Origin: Actinomycetota bacterium
Lineage (GTDB): Bacteria > Actinomycetota > Thermoleophilia > UBA2241
NCBI GenBank assembly: GCA_003158705.1
Contig: PMKX01000054.1
Span: 4,456 to 19,616, forward strand
Length of the DNA stretch: 15,161 bases
Direction of reading: 5' to 3'
Shown: positions 6,994-14,052 of the stretch, piece by piece
Layout of the letters: each line of letters begins with the position of its first letter
How positions within the stretch are numbered: the first letter of the stretch is position 1
The notes under the pieces: model-generated
The model's database searches: none
What the model saw: only the letters and a program-made list of their open reading frames with translations
Told to the model about the DNA's origin: nothing
Program-made: the position numbers and the translations under genes

Positions 6994-7781
6994 GGCAGTC
7001 TCACTTGAGCGCCGTCGGAGAGGCGGAGCGTGCTCTCGTAGCCGGCCGCGCGGGCACATGCTGCGGCCTGCGCGAAGCCGGCACCGACATCCTCCGGCCG
7101 ATGGGCATCCGAGCCGAAGACCACACGGATGCCCAGTCGGCGCGCGCGCGCCAACACGTCGGCGGCCGGGTATGTCTCGCCCACCTCCGGCCGGCGCAGC
7201 CCCGCCGTGTTGACCTCGATCACCATGCCCGCCGCCGCCGCGGCTGCCAGCACCTCGTCCTCGCAGGCAGTCAGGGCGGAGCTTGGCCGGCGGCCAAACT
7301 TCTTCGGCAGGTCGAAGTGGCCGATGGCCGTGAACCTGCCGGTCTCCACGGCGCGGCGCAACGTACGGTAGTAGCCGCGGTAGATCGCGTCCACGTCCTG
7401 CCAGCGCGGATCGTCGCGGCTGCGCCCCTCGTCAAAGCCGAAGCCGTCCACGAAGTGCACCGACCCCAGAAGATAGTCGAACCGGTGGCGAGCGAGCAGC
7501 GCCGCTATCTCGTCCTCGGTGCCGGGCACGTAGTCCACCTCGAGGCCAAGTAACACGCGGATCTGCGGGTAGCAGGCCGCCGTGGCGCGCACCTCGGCGA
7601 CATACTGGTCGAGGTTGGCCGCGGGGCCGATGCCATACGCCTCGTAATCCTTGCCCGCCGGCACCAGGTGGTCGGAGAACCCGATCTCGGGCAAGCCCAG
7701 CGCCATGGCCTGCTCCACACAGGCAGCCATCGCGCCTTTGCCGTCAGAATGGCGTGTGTGCACGTGATAGTCGCCGATCAT
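6990..7781 (-). CDS. PHP-domain phosphatase, histidinol-phosphatase (HisJ/HisK) type
   Basis: A metal-dependent phosphoesterase of the PHP superfamily, 263 residues, the usual size for histidinol-phosphate phosphatase of the HisJ/HisK type (histidine biosynthesis, L-histidinol phosphate to L-histidinol). Metal ligands can be followed in order: YHVHT (His6, His8), FSDHL (Asp37, His38), GLEVDY (Glu81), GSVHF (His109), the IGHFDLPKKFG stretch, and GSDAHRPEDVG near the C-terminus. The ATG at 7781 is 9 nt from GAGGAG; an ATG at 7787 adds two residues but sits only 3 nt from it. It lies 16 nt after the rhomboid gene and overlaps the lipid kinase by 4 nt. No other his genes are visible, so histidinol phosphate is the family-based guess and another sugar or polyol phosphate is possible. 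Confidence 0.85.
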   Translation of the reverse strand: MIGDYHVHTRHSDGKGAMAACVEQAMALGLPEIGFSDHLVPAGKDYEAYGIGPAANLDQYVAEVRATAACYPQIRVLLGLEVDYVPGTEDEIAALLARHRFDYLLGSVHFVDGFGFDEGRSRDDPRWQDVDAIYRGYYRTLRRAVETGRFTAIGHFDLPKKFGRRPSSALTACEDEVLAAAAAAGMVIEVNTAGLRRPEVGETYPAADVLARARRLGIRVVFGSDAHRPEDVGAGFAQAAACARAAGYESTLRLSDGAQVRLP

Positions 7782-7797
7782 CACCATGCGCTCCTCA

Positions 7798-8484
7798 TCA
7801 CGCCGGTCGCAGCCGCCGCCTGCCGACGAACAAGCGTACCAGGACGGCGCCCGACAGAAAGCCGCCTATGTGGGCGAAGAAGGCCACGTTGGTGGAAGCT
7901 CCCAGCGACAGCGTTCCCTCCAGGAACTGGAGGCCGAACCACGCCAGCAACACGACCCAGGCCGGCAGATAGAAGACCGGCCAGAAGAAGACGAGGGGCA
8001 CGACGGTGAGCACGTGAGCACGCGGAAAGAGGACGATGTAGGCGCCCATGACGCCGGCGATGGCTCCGCTGGCGCCGATCATGGGCGCCACGGACCCGGG
8101 GTCGACCAGCGCCTGGGTCCAGCCCGCGATGGAGCCGCAGAGCAGGTAGAAGAGCAGGAACCTGAGGCGCCCCATCGTGTCCTCGATGTTGTTGCCGAAG
8201 ATCCACAGGAACAGCATGTTGAAGATCAGGTGCAGCCAGCCCCCGTGCAGGAACAGAGAGGTGAGCACGGTCCCCCACACGGGCACGAAGTCGTGCGGCA
8301 ACACGTCGACCTGGTGCGTGAGCTCATAGGGGATGGCGCCGGCCCTGAGGAAGACCTCGTTCAGGGTGAGCCCGTAGCGCGGCAAGGAGAGCTCAAAGAG
8401 GAAGATCAGCGTGTTGACCGCGATGATGGTCGCGGTCACCACGGCGAAGCGGCGCGTCCGAACGTCGTCGTGCAGGGGGATCAT
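7798..8484 (-). CDS. Rhomboid family intramembrane serine protease
   Basis: A polytopic membrane protease of 228 residues that cleaves transmembrane substrates within the membrane. The rhomboid signatures are all present. The HxxxN motif is HLIFN at 85-89, the active-site serine lies in GASGA (Ser139), and the catalytic histidine lies in FAHIGG (His205), in the expected neighbouring helices. About six hydrophobic segments are seen, the first at residues 14-34, the last near 200-220, with a long loop after helix 1 that contains several histidines and acidic residues. The tail is basic (GRRRLR), consistent with a cytoplasmic end. The ATG at 8482-8484 follows a TAGGGT box by 6 nt and has no Shine-Dalgarno, so it is probably leaderless. 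First gene of a three-gene unit with the PHP phosphatase and lipid kinase. Confidence 0.92.
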   Translation of the reverse strand: MIPLHDDVRTRRFAVVTATIIAVNTLIFLFELSLPRYGLTLNEVFLRAGAIPYELTHQVDVLPHDFVPVWGTVLTSLFLHGGWLHLIFNMLFLWIFGNNIEDTMGRLRFLLFYLLCGSIAGWTQALVDPGSVAPMIGASGAIAGVMGAYIVLFPRAHVLTVVPLVFFWPVFYLPAWVVLLAWFGLQFLEGTLSLGASTNVAFFAHIGGFLSGAVLVRLFVGRRRLRPA

Positions 8485-8490
8485 GCACGT

Positions 8491-8496
8491 ACCCTA
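8491..8496 (-). promoter_or_regulatory. Candidate -10 box (TAGGGT) for the rhomboid unit
   Basis: On the minus strand TAGGGT ends 6 nt before the ATG of the rhomboid gene, so the predicted start of transcription falls on or next to the initiator codon. No Shine-Dalgarno and no clear -35 sequence are seen. Confidence 0.45.
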
Positions 8497-8537
8497 CACC
8501 GCGCGACGCCCGCCGCGAGCCACCCGGTCCAGGTCCC

Positions 8538-11234
8538 TCAGGCGCTCACCCGGCAGGCACACACTTTGAACTCGGGGATCATGGCCACCGGGTCGCGCGC
8601 CGTGTTGGTGAGGCGATTGGCCGGCGACTCCCAGAAGTGGAAGGGCACGAAGACGACGCCTCGGCGCACCCGGTCGGTGACGTATGCCGGCACGTCGATG
8701 CGGCCCCGGCGCGTCTCCACGACGATGGTGGCGCCGTCGACCACACCGAGCTGCTTGGCGTCCGCCGGGTTCACCTCGGCGAAGCCGGTCGGCACCAGTT
8801 CGTTGAGGCCGTCCGAACGCCGCGTCATGGTGCCCGTGTGATAGTGCTCGAGCAGCCGTCCCGTGGTCAGCGTGAGCGGGTACGCCGCGTCGGCCTCCTC
8901 GGCCGGGGGCTGGTAGGCGACGGCAAAGAAGCGACCCTTGCCGCGCGTGAACTTGTCCACGTGCAAGATGGGCGTGCCGGGATGGTCGGCGCTCGGGCAC
9001 GGCCAGCAGAGGCCTCCCTGCTCCAGCCTGGCGAAGCTAAGGCCGCCGTAGGAAGGCGTCAAGGCGGCGATCTCGTCCATCACGGCCGCCGGGTCGTCGT
9101 AGCGCCAAGCGGCGCCCATGCGGTTGGCGAGGTCGATGACGATGTCGCCGTCGGGACGGGCTTCACCGGGCGACGACACGGCCCGGTGCAAGAGCTGCAC
9201 CTTGCGCTCCGTATTGGTGAACGTGCCCTCCTTCTCGGCGAAACTGGCCGCCGGCAGGACCACGTCCGCCAGCGCGGCCGTCTCACTGAGGAAGATGTCC
9301 TGTACGACCAGGAAGTCGAGACCGTGCAAGGTGGCGGCGACGTGGTCGATGTCCGGGTCGGAGAGCATGGGGTTCTCGCCCATGATGTAGAGACCCTTGA
9401 CGGCGCCCTCGGCCATGGCGTCGAAGGCCTCGGTGACCGTGAGGCCTACCTCAGAGCCAAGGCTCACACCCCAGGCCTGCTCGAACTTGCGCCGCGCCGC
9501 CTCGTCGGTGACGGACTGATAACCTGTGTACACGTTGGGCAACGCACCCACGTCGCAGGCGCCCTGCACGTTGTTCTGCCCACGCAGGGGGTTGACGCCG
9601 GCGCCAGGCTTGCCGAGATTGCCGGTGAGCAGGGCCAGGTTGGACACGGCAAGCACATGCTCCGTGCCGTGCGAATGCTGCGTGATGCCCATCGAGTAGA
9701 CCACGGCAGCGCGCTCGGCGGAGCCGAAGGCGCGCGCCGCTGAGCGCAGCAGGTCGGCTGGCACGCCGGAGATCTCCTCCACCAGCTCCGGCGTGTAGGT
9801 GGCCACAACCTCCCGCAGAGCCGCGATGCCTTCGGTGCGCTCGGCGATGAAGGCCTCGTCGGCCAGACCTTCGTCCAGGATCACGTGCATGAGTCCATTG
9901 AGGACGGCCACGTTCGTGCCCGGCTGCAGCTGCAGGTGATAGTGAGCGCGCGCCGCCATGTCGATGCGGCGCGGGTCGGCGACGATGAGCGTGGCGCCAC
10001 GGCGCAGCGCCTGCTTGAGGTGTAGAGCGGCGATGGGATGCGCCTCGCTCGTGTTGGAGCCGATGATAAGCAGCGCCTGCGCGGTCTCGAGGTCGGCAAA
10101 GGAGTTGGTCATGGCGCCGCTGCCCAGAGACTGCGCCAGGCCGGTGACCGTGGACGCATGACAGAGGCGAGCGCAGTGATCGACGTTGTTCGTGCCCACG
10201 ACGGCGCGCATGAACTTCTGGAACAGGTAGTTCTCCTCGTTGGTGCAGCGCGCCGAGGCGAAGCCGGCCAGCGCGTCCGGCCCGCTCTGCGTCTTGATGG
10301 CGCCGAAGCGCTCGGCCACCAGGCCGAGGGCCTCGTCCCACGAGGCTGGGACCAGCTGGCCGCGGCGACGCACCAGCGGCTGAGTCAGGCGCTCCGGGTG
10401 GCCGATGAACTGGTACCCGTAGCGTCCCTTCACGCACAGATTGCCGCCGTTAGGGCCCTTGCCGAGCGGCGCCGTGACCTGCACCACGCGGTCGTCGCTC
10501 ACGTGGAGCTGCACGTTGCAGCCGCAGCCGCAGAACGGGCAGACCGAGTCGACGGTCTTGCCCTCCCAGGTGCGACCCGTGAAGCGGGCCAGCTTGTCCT
10601 GCAGCGCGCCCGTCGGACAAGCCGAGACGCAGTTGCCGCACAGTTCGCAGGTGGTGTCCACCATGGAGCGGCCGAACGAAGTCGAGATAAGCGAGCCGAA
10701 GCCACGTTCGGCGAAGTCGAGCACGTGGCACATCTGGACCTGCTGGCAGATGCCCACGCAGCGGCCGCAGAGGATGCATTTGGTCGGATCGTAGGCGATG
10801 AATGGCGTGTCTTCGCGCTCCGGGTATGCGCGCATCTCGCCCACGTAGCCTGTCGCCGACACGCCGTAGCGGTAAGCAAGTTCCTGCAGACGGCAGCCGC
10901 CCGACTTGTCACACGTCAGACAGTCGGGACGGTGGTCGGAGAGCAGAAGGTCGAGGAGCGTGCGCCGCAGCTCGCTGAGCTCGTCGGTCTCGGTGCGCAC
11001 GACCATGCCTTCGGCCGCCGCCGTAGTACAGGCGACGACCGGCTCGCGGGCGCCCTCGACCTCCACCAGGCAGAGGCGACAGGCAGCGAACGGCTCCAGC
11101 CGGTCGTCCTGACAGAGAGAAGGGATGTCGACGCCGGTCGCGCGTGCGGCAGCCAGGACCGTGGCCCCAGGCTCAACGGCGACCTCGCGCCCGTCGATGG
11201 TGAGATTCAGGAAGGCTCCTCTGACCGCCTGCAT
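8538..11234 (-). CDS. fdhA: Formate dehydrogenase alpha subunit (molybdopterin, NuoG-like N-terminus)
   Basis: Catalytic subunit oxidising formate to CO2, or the reverse, at a Mo/W-bis-pterin centre, 898 residues. It has a 2Fe-2S domain (C41, C52, C55, C69), a His-Cys3 4Fe-4S site (H101, C105, C108, C114), and two ferredoxin-type clusters (C153/156/159/163 and C196/199/202/206). The molybdopterin domain follows, opened by CPFCGCGCN with C267. The metal ligand in CARLCHASTV is Cys358, encoded by TGT, with the conserved His359; the enzyme therefore uses cysteine where E. coli FDH-H has selenocysteine. A C-terminal pterin-binding domain ends the protein. The N-terminal module implies docking with a diaphorase (NuoEF-like) or hydrogenase, but no partner is adjacent. 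ATG at 11234 is used. A good AGAGGAG lies inside the frame 5 nt before a CTG, which is a less likely start. Confidence 0.9.
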   Translation of the reverse strand: MQAVRGAFLNLTIDGREVAVEPGATVLAAARATGVDIPSLCQDDRLEPFAACRLCLVEVEGAREPVVACTTAAAEGMVVRTETDELSELRRTLLDLLLSDHRPDCLTCDKSGGCRLQELAYRYGVSATGYVGEMRAYPEREDTPFIAYDPTKCILCGRCVGICQQVQMCHVLDFAERGFGSLISTSFGRSMVDTTCELCGNCVSACPTGALQDKLARFTGRTWEGKTVDSVCPFCGCGCNVQLHVSDDRVVQVTAPLGKGPNGGNLCVKGRYGYQFIGHPERLTQPLVRRRGQLVPASWDEALGLVAERFGAIKTQSGPDALAGFASARCTNEENYLFQKFMRAVVGTNNVDHCARLCHASTVTGLAQSLGSGAMTNSFADLETAQALLIIGSNTSEAHPIAALHLKQALRRGATLIVADPRRIDMAARAHYHLQLQPGTNVAVLNGLMHVILDEGLADEAFIAERTEGIAALREVVATYTPELVEEISGVPADLLRSAARAFGSAERAAVVYSMGITQHSHGTEHVLAVSNLALLTGNLGKPGAGVNPLRGQNNVQGACDVGALPNVYTGYQSVTDEAARRKFEQAWGVSLGSEVGLTVTEAFDAMAEGAVKGLYIMGENPMLSDPDIDHVAATLHGLDFLVVQDIFLSETAALADVVLPAASFAEKEGTFTNTERKVQLLHRAVSSPGEARPDGDIVIDLANRMGAAWRYDDPAAVMDEIAALTPSYGGLSFARLEQGGLCWPCPSADHPGTPILHVDKFTRGKGRFFAVAYQPPAEEADAAYPLTLTTGRLLEHYHTGTMTRRSDGLNELVPTGFAEVNPADAKQLGVVDGATIVVETRRGRIDVPAYVTDRVRRGVVFVPFHFWESPANRLTNTARDPVAMIPEFKVCACRVSA

Positions 11235-11245
11235 GCAACTTGACT

Positions 11246-11251
11246 AGTGTA
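11246..11251 (-). promoter_or_regulatory. Candidate -10 box (TACACT) for formate dehydrogenase
   Basis: Minus-strand TACACT ends 11 nt before the ATG, giving a predicted 5' leader of only about 4-5 nt. A -35 sequence is weak (TTCGCG at 18 nt). The region is divergent with the small arginine-rich gene, which has the same hexamer in its own candidate promoter. Confidence 0.4.
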
Positions 11252-11356
11252 CCGCGACAACGACCCACCCGCGAAGCGCGGCAACCCGGCGCAGGGGGTC
11301 TGCGAGCCAACCGCAAGAACGGCAGGACTCTCATGTCCACTGGACGAAATGAATGG

Positions 11357-11379
11357 TACACTTGTCAGGTTCAGGAGGT
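11357..11379 (+). promoter_or_regulatory. Candidate -10 box and strong ribosome binding site
   Basis: TACACT at 11357-11362 is a candidate -10 box. AGGAGGT at 11373-11379 is a near-perfect Shine-Dalgarno 4 nt before the ATG at 11384 and decides that start over the longer in-frame upstream extension. The -35 is poor. Confidence 0.5.
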
Positions 11380-11383
11380 CTGC

Positions 11384-11644
11384 ATGGCCGAAAAGGCCGC
11401 CGGCAACCAAGCCAAGACCGTCGTCGTGCCCCGGGGTTTGGAGGGGTTCTTCCGCGAGCGTCTCGAGAGGCGCTACGAGGGCCACGAGAACGTCAGGGTC
11501 ATCATCGACCGCCGCCACCGGGAGCGCCGCCAGCCGGGCGGCATAGCCGACGGGGCGGCAAGAGCAGATGAACGACGCCGGGCCGACCGCCGCGACCGAC
11601 ACGTGAGCTGGTCGTTGCCCGACATGCCCTTCGCGAGCAGCTAA
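11384..11644 (+). CDS. Small arginine-rich hypothetical protein
   Basis: An 86-residue cytoplasmic-type protein with no signal peptide or membrane helix. I do not recognise a named family. The middle is rich in charged residues (FFRERLERRYEG, then VIIDRRHRERR), followed by a Gly/Ala linker and a second basic cluster (DERRRADRRDRHV), ending in a non-charged tail SWSLPDMPF. The repeated ERR/DRR blocks look like a nucleic-acid- or acidic-protein-binding surface, but that is a guess. The start is supported by AGGAGGT 4 nt upstream, the best ribosome binding site in the window, suggesting efficient translation. The gene is monocistronic, divergent from formate dehydrogenase and convergent with a response regulator, with a hairpin between the stops. 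Confidence 0.72.
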   Translation: MAEKAAGNQAKTVVVPRGLEGFFRERLERRYEGHENVRVIIDRRHRERRQPGGIADGAARADERRRADRRDRHVSWSLPDMPFASS

Positions 11645-11652
11645 GCCGCGCC

Positions 11653-11670
11653 GGCCGCCAGCGCGCGGCC
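11653..11670. terminator. Hairpin between convergent genes
   Basis: GGCCGC and GCGGCC pair perfectly around a 6-nt loop, lying in the 27 nt between the stop of the small arginine-rich gene (plus) and that of the response regulator (minus). Being symmetric, it could serve both directions. No T tract follows on either strand. Confidence 0.4.
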
Positions 11671-11671
11671 T

Positions 11672-12253
11672 CTACACCCAGCCGTTCTCCCTACTCACGA
11701 TCACCGCCTGCGCGCGGTCGACCACGTTCAGCTTCTGGTAGACGTTGTGCAGGTGATTGCGCACGGTGCTCTGCGAGAGAGCCAGGGCGCGGGCGACCTG
11801 CTTGTAGGTCTTGCCGCTGGACAGCAGACGTACGATCTCACGCTCCCGTTCGGTCAACGGGCTGGGCACGTCCCCCTTGGGCGGACCCGGCTCGTCGAGA
11901 TGGACCTTCACGCGAGCCACGAGCTCCTTGATATGAAAGGGCTTAGTGATGTAGTCGACGGCGCCTTGCCGAAAGCCCGCGAGCTTGTCGTCGATCTCGC
12001 GGCGAGCGGTCAGGAAGATGATCGGGCACACAAGGCCGGCCGGCTTGGCACGCAGGCGCTCGTACACGGCAAAGCCGTCTTCCTTGGGCATCATGATGTC
12101 GAGCAGCACCAACTCGGGCAGCGTGAGGGCGCCTTTGCGGACCGCCTCGTCGCCATCGGCAGCCGTCTCGACCTGATAGCCGCTGACGCTCAGCGCCTCC
12201 TTCACCAGGCGCCGGATGTCCGGCTCGTCGTCAACCACAAGAACACGATGCAT
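11672..12253 (-). CDS. Response regulator, REC domain plus LuxR/NarL-type HTH
   Basis: A DNA-binding response regulator of 193 residues. The receiver domain has the acidic pair Asp8/Asp9 (VVDDEPD), the phospho-acceptor Asp52 in LLDIMMP, Thr82 in FLTAR and Lys104 in TKPF, so it should be phosphorylated normally. The C-terminal LuxR-type helix-turn-helix is clear: LTEREREIVRLLSSGKTYKQVA, then LALSQSTVRNHLHNVYQKL. I start at the ATG of MHRVLVVDD (12251-12253), with GGAG about 10 nt upstream; a longer frame reaches 12304 but adds no conserved sequence. No histidine kinase is next to it, so it is an orphan within this window. Its targets are unknown. A nearby inverted repeat at 12331-12358 lies about 80 nt upstream and could be an operator. 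Confidence 0.9.
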   Translation of the reverse strand: MHRVLVVDDEPDIRRLVKEALSVSGYQVETAADGDEAVRKGALTLPELVLLDIMMPKEDGFAVYERLRAKPAGLVCPIIFLTARREIDDKLAGFRQGAVDYITKPFHIKELVARVKVHLDEPGPPKGDVPSPLTEREREIVRLLSSGKTYKQVARALALSQSTVRNHLHNVYQKLNVVDRAQAVIVSRENGWV

Positions 12254-12330
12254 GCTTGCGTCGCTCCGTGTCGCACACGCAGCCGGCAGCCAAGCATCGC
12301 ACACTCGGCACCGGCCCGACTTTTGGCATG

Positions 12331-12358
12331 GGGTCGCACGCGGCTAGCGCTGCGACCC
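12331..12358. repeat. Inverted repeat upstream of the response regulator
   Basis: GGGTCGCA at 12331-12338 and TGCGACCC at 12351-12358 are perfect 8-bp arms around a 12-nt centre that itself contains the palindrome GCTAGC. It lies after the stop of the 59-residue membrane protein and about 80 nt before the response regulator start. It could be a terminator for the former or an operator for the latter. Confidence 0.45.
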
Positions 12359-12401
12359 TGCGCAGCCGGTATCGGCAGGTGGGAGCGAGAGCCTTAGGGG
12401 G

Positions 12402-12581
12402 TCAGCGCATGAGGGTGTCGCCGAAACTGAGCAGCAGCAGGACAGTGCCCACAGCCACGGCGACGGCCAGCACGATGTCCACGTAGTGACGATATCTGAG
12501 GGCGTCGATGACAAGCTCGACCATGGCGAAGCCGCAGACGAGCAACCCGAGGATGCCGGCGACGCGGATGACGACGTTCAT
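12402..12581 (-). CDS. Small two-helix membrane protein (59 residues)
   Basis: A short gene read from ATG at 12579-12581 to TGA at 12402-12404. The protein has two hydrophobic segments: residues about 3-22 (VVIRVAGILGLLVCGFAM) and about 34-53 (VDIVLAVAVAVGTVLLLLS). A short charged loop with RYRHYVD separates them. It has no recognised family and no catalytic motif; a small helical-hairpin membrane protein is all that can be said. The start is supported by a TAACAT box exactly 7 nt upstream, consistent with leaderless expression, and by the lack of any other gene in the gap. It lies just after korC, whose stop overlaps the promoter region, and upstream of the response regulator on the same strand, so it may be part of the same transcript as the regulator. 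Confidence 0.65.
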   Translation of the reverse strand: MNVVIRVAGILGLLVCGFAMVELVIDALRYRHYVDIVLAVAVAVGTVLLLLSFGDTLMR

Positions 12582-12588
12582 GGCACCT

Positions 12589-12594
12589 ATGTTA
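12589..12594 (-). promoter_or_regulatory. Candidate -10 box (TAACAT) for the small membrane protein
   Basis: Minus-strand TAACAT ends 7 nt before the ATG, putting the predicted transcription start at the initiator codon. The hexamer is identical to that at 5283-5288. The -35 region overlaps the end of korC and is weak. Confidence 0.45.
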
Positions 12595-12596
12595 CG

Positions 12597-13196
12597 TCAC
12601 GGCGACCGGCGCGGGTTAGCCGCACGGCGCGGCCGCCGGCGACGCCCGGTCTCCAGGCCGACCTGCAGGGCAGCGAGATCGGCTTGGAGCAGCCGCTCCG
12701 GTAGACGACGGCGCAGGCTCTCGATCAGCGCCTCGACCGGTACAGGAGCAGCGAGCTTCTCGAGCACGCCCAAAGCGACGATGTTGGCGGCCAGGGGCGT
12801 GCCTGCCGCCTGTTGGGCCAGGCTGGTCAACGGCACTCCGACGAGGCGCACACCCGGCACGGGCTTCGCCACCACAAGCTGCTCGTCGTAGAGGACCAGA
12901 CCGCCGTCCCGCGTGACCGCGGCGAACGTGTCGAACGCCTCCTGCGAAAGACAGACGGTGATGTCGGGCGAGACGAGCTCGGGGAAGTCGATCTCCTCGT
13001 CGGAAATGATCACCTCGGCGCGGGAGGCGCCGCCGCGCGCCTCCGGGCCGTAGCTCTGCGTCTGCACGACCTCCCTGCCGGTCGCCACGGCAGCCTCGGC
13101 GAGCACCGTCGACGCCAGCACCAAGCCTTGGCCGCCGCTGCCCGAGAGGCGGATCTCCAGGCGCAGCGCCGGCGGGCCGCTAGCGGGACTGGGCAC
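12597..13196 (-). CDS. korC: 2-oxoacid:ferredoxin oxidoreductase, gamma subunit
   Basis: Gamma-domain subunit, 199 residues, of a CoA-dependent 2-oxoacid:ferredoxin oxidoreductase that forms acyl-CoA, CO2 and reduced ferredoxin. The glycine-rich SGSGGQGLVLAS is at about 18-29 and the conserved SYGPEARGGASRAEVIIS follows near 51-68. LAANIVALG near 142-150 is also typical of the domain. The C-terminal tail is unusually basic (GRRRRPRR). The GTG at 13194-13196 is chosen because GGAGGT lies 9 nt upstream within the end of korB; the two genes then overlap by 17 nt. Last gene of korA-korB-korC. The same domain fold appears in IorB at 1642-2235. Substrate assignment to 2-oxoglutarate rather than branched-chain 2-oxoacids is by family resemblance. 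Confidence 0.9.
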   Translation of the reverse strand: MPSPASGPPALRLEIRLSGSGGQGLVLASTVLAEAAVATGREVVQTQSYGPEARGGASRAEVIISDEEIDFPELVSPDITVCLSQEAFDTFAAVTRDGGLVLYDEQLVVAKPVPGVRLVGVPLTSLAQQAAGTPLAANIVALGVLEKLAAPVPVEALIESLRRRLPERLLQADLAALQVGLETGRRRRPRRAANPRRSP

Positions 13197-14052
13197 GGCG
13201 CTGGACCTCCGCGTAGGCGTCGAAGTACTCGGTGCGCTCGGCATGGTGCAGCACACCGACGGGGTACGTGTCGGCGTGGGCCGCCGTGCCGGCGGCGTAG
13301 CGCTCGACCGGCACGGCACGACGCTTCTGGGCGACCAGCATCTCGGCTGCGGTGGGCGTCTCGTTGAAGCGGCCGTAGAACGTGGGGCAGGCGGACTCCA
13401 CCTCGACCAGCGAGAAACCTTTGTGTGTGATGCCGGCGGCGATGAGCCCCACCAGCTTCATGTACGAGTAGGCCGTGCCGCGGGCGATGAACGTGGCCCC
13501 CGCGGCGCGCGACAACTCGCAGATGTCGAAGGGCTGCTCGGCGTGCCCATAGGGACTCGTCTTGGAGAAGTCGCCTTCGTGCGTGGTCGGGCCCGCTTGC
13601 CCGCCGGTCATGCCGTAGATGTTGTTGTTGAGCACCAGCGCGGTGAGATCCACGTTGCGCCGCGCGGTGTGGATCAGGTGGTTGCCGCCGATGGCCGCGC
13701 AATCGCCGTCGCCCATGATCACGATCACTTGCAGCGCCGGGTCCGCCGCCTTGGCGCCGGTGGCCACCACCAAGGCGCGGCCGTGGGTGCAGTGCACGGT
13801 GGAGTAGTCGAGGTAGGTGGTGATGCGGCCGGCACAGCCGATGCCGGCCACTACGGCCACCTTGTCGGCATCCAGCTCCACTGAGAGCAGCGCGTCGATG
13901 AGCGCCCGCGTGACGATGCCGTTGGTGCAGCCGGGGCACCACATCGTCTTGCGCGTCCGCATGTGGCGCAGGATCTCCGCCGTCGCGTGACCTTGCACCT
14001 TGGGCGGGGCGCAGTCACGCGGCGGGCGCTCGAGCGACTGTTCGTCAATCAA
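13180..14052 (-). CDS. korB: 2-oxoacid:ferredoxin oxidoreductase, beta subunit
   Basis: TPP-binding subunit, 290 residues. The conserved WCPGCTNG is at 38-44 and GIGCAGR near 70-76. The TPP/Mg motif GDGD is at 114-117, followed by AAIGGNHLIHTARRN, and NNNIYGMTGGQ at 142-152. These are the standard marks of KorB/OorB-type subunits that also carry a 4Fe-4S centre through scattered cysteines. The start used is TTG at 14050-14052, which overlaps the korA stop; the only nearby AGGAG is about 16 nt away, so an internal GTG (residue 19) or ATG (residue 31) cannot be ruled out, although 31 would leave the CPGC motif very near the N-terminus. It forms a complex with KorA and KorC, oxidising a 2-oxoacid, probably 2-oxoglutarate. 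Confidence 0.91.
   Translation of the reverse strand: MIDEQSLERPPRDCAPPKVQGHATAEILRHMRTRKTMWCPGCTNGIVTRALIDALLSVELDADKVAVVAGIGCAGRITTYLDYSTVHCTHGRALVVATGAKAADPALQVIVIMGDGDCAAIGGNHLIHTARRNVDLTALVLNNNIYGMTGGQAGPTTHEGDFSKTSPYGHAEQPFDICELSRAAGATFIARGTAYSYMKLVGLIAAGITHKGFSLVEVESACPTFYGRFNETPTAAEMLVAQKRRAVPVERYAAGTAAHADTYPVGVLHHAERTEYFDAYAEVQRRAQSR

Noticed and set aside
8637..9743. Plus-strand open frame of about 370 codons
   Set aside because: Shadow of the molybdopterin domain of formate dehydrogenase; no domain features of its own.
10155..10165. Selenocysteine codon in formate dehydrogenase
   Set aside because: The metal-ligand position is TGT (Cys) and the frame contains no in-frame TGA.
10038..11243. 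Long plus-strand open frame opposite formate dehydrogenase
   Set aside because: Lies fully antisense to the cluster-rich N-terminal half of the enzyme and has no recognisable domain or ribosome binding site.
11240..11383. Longer N-terminus for the small arginine-rich protein
   Set aside because: The extension would overlap the candidate promoter and ribosome binding site; the strong AGGAGGT before 11384 decides the start.
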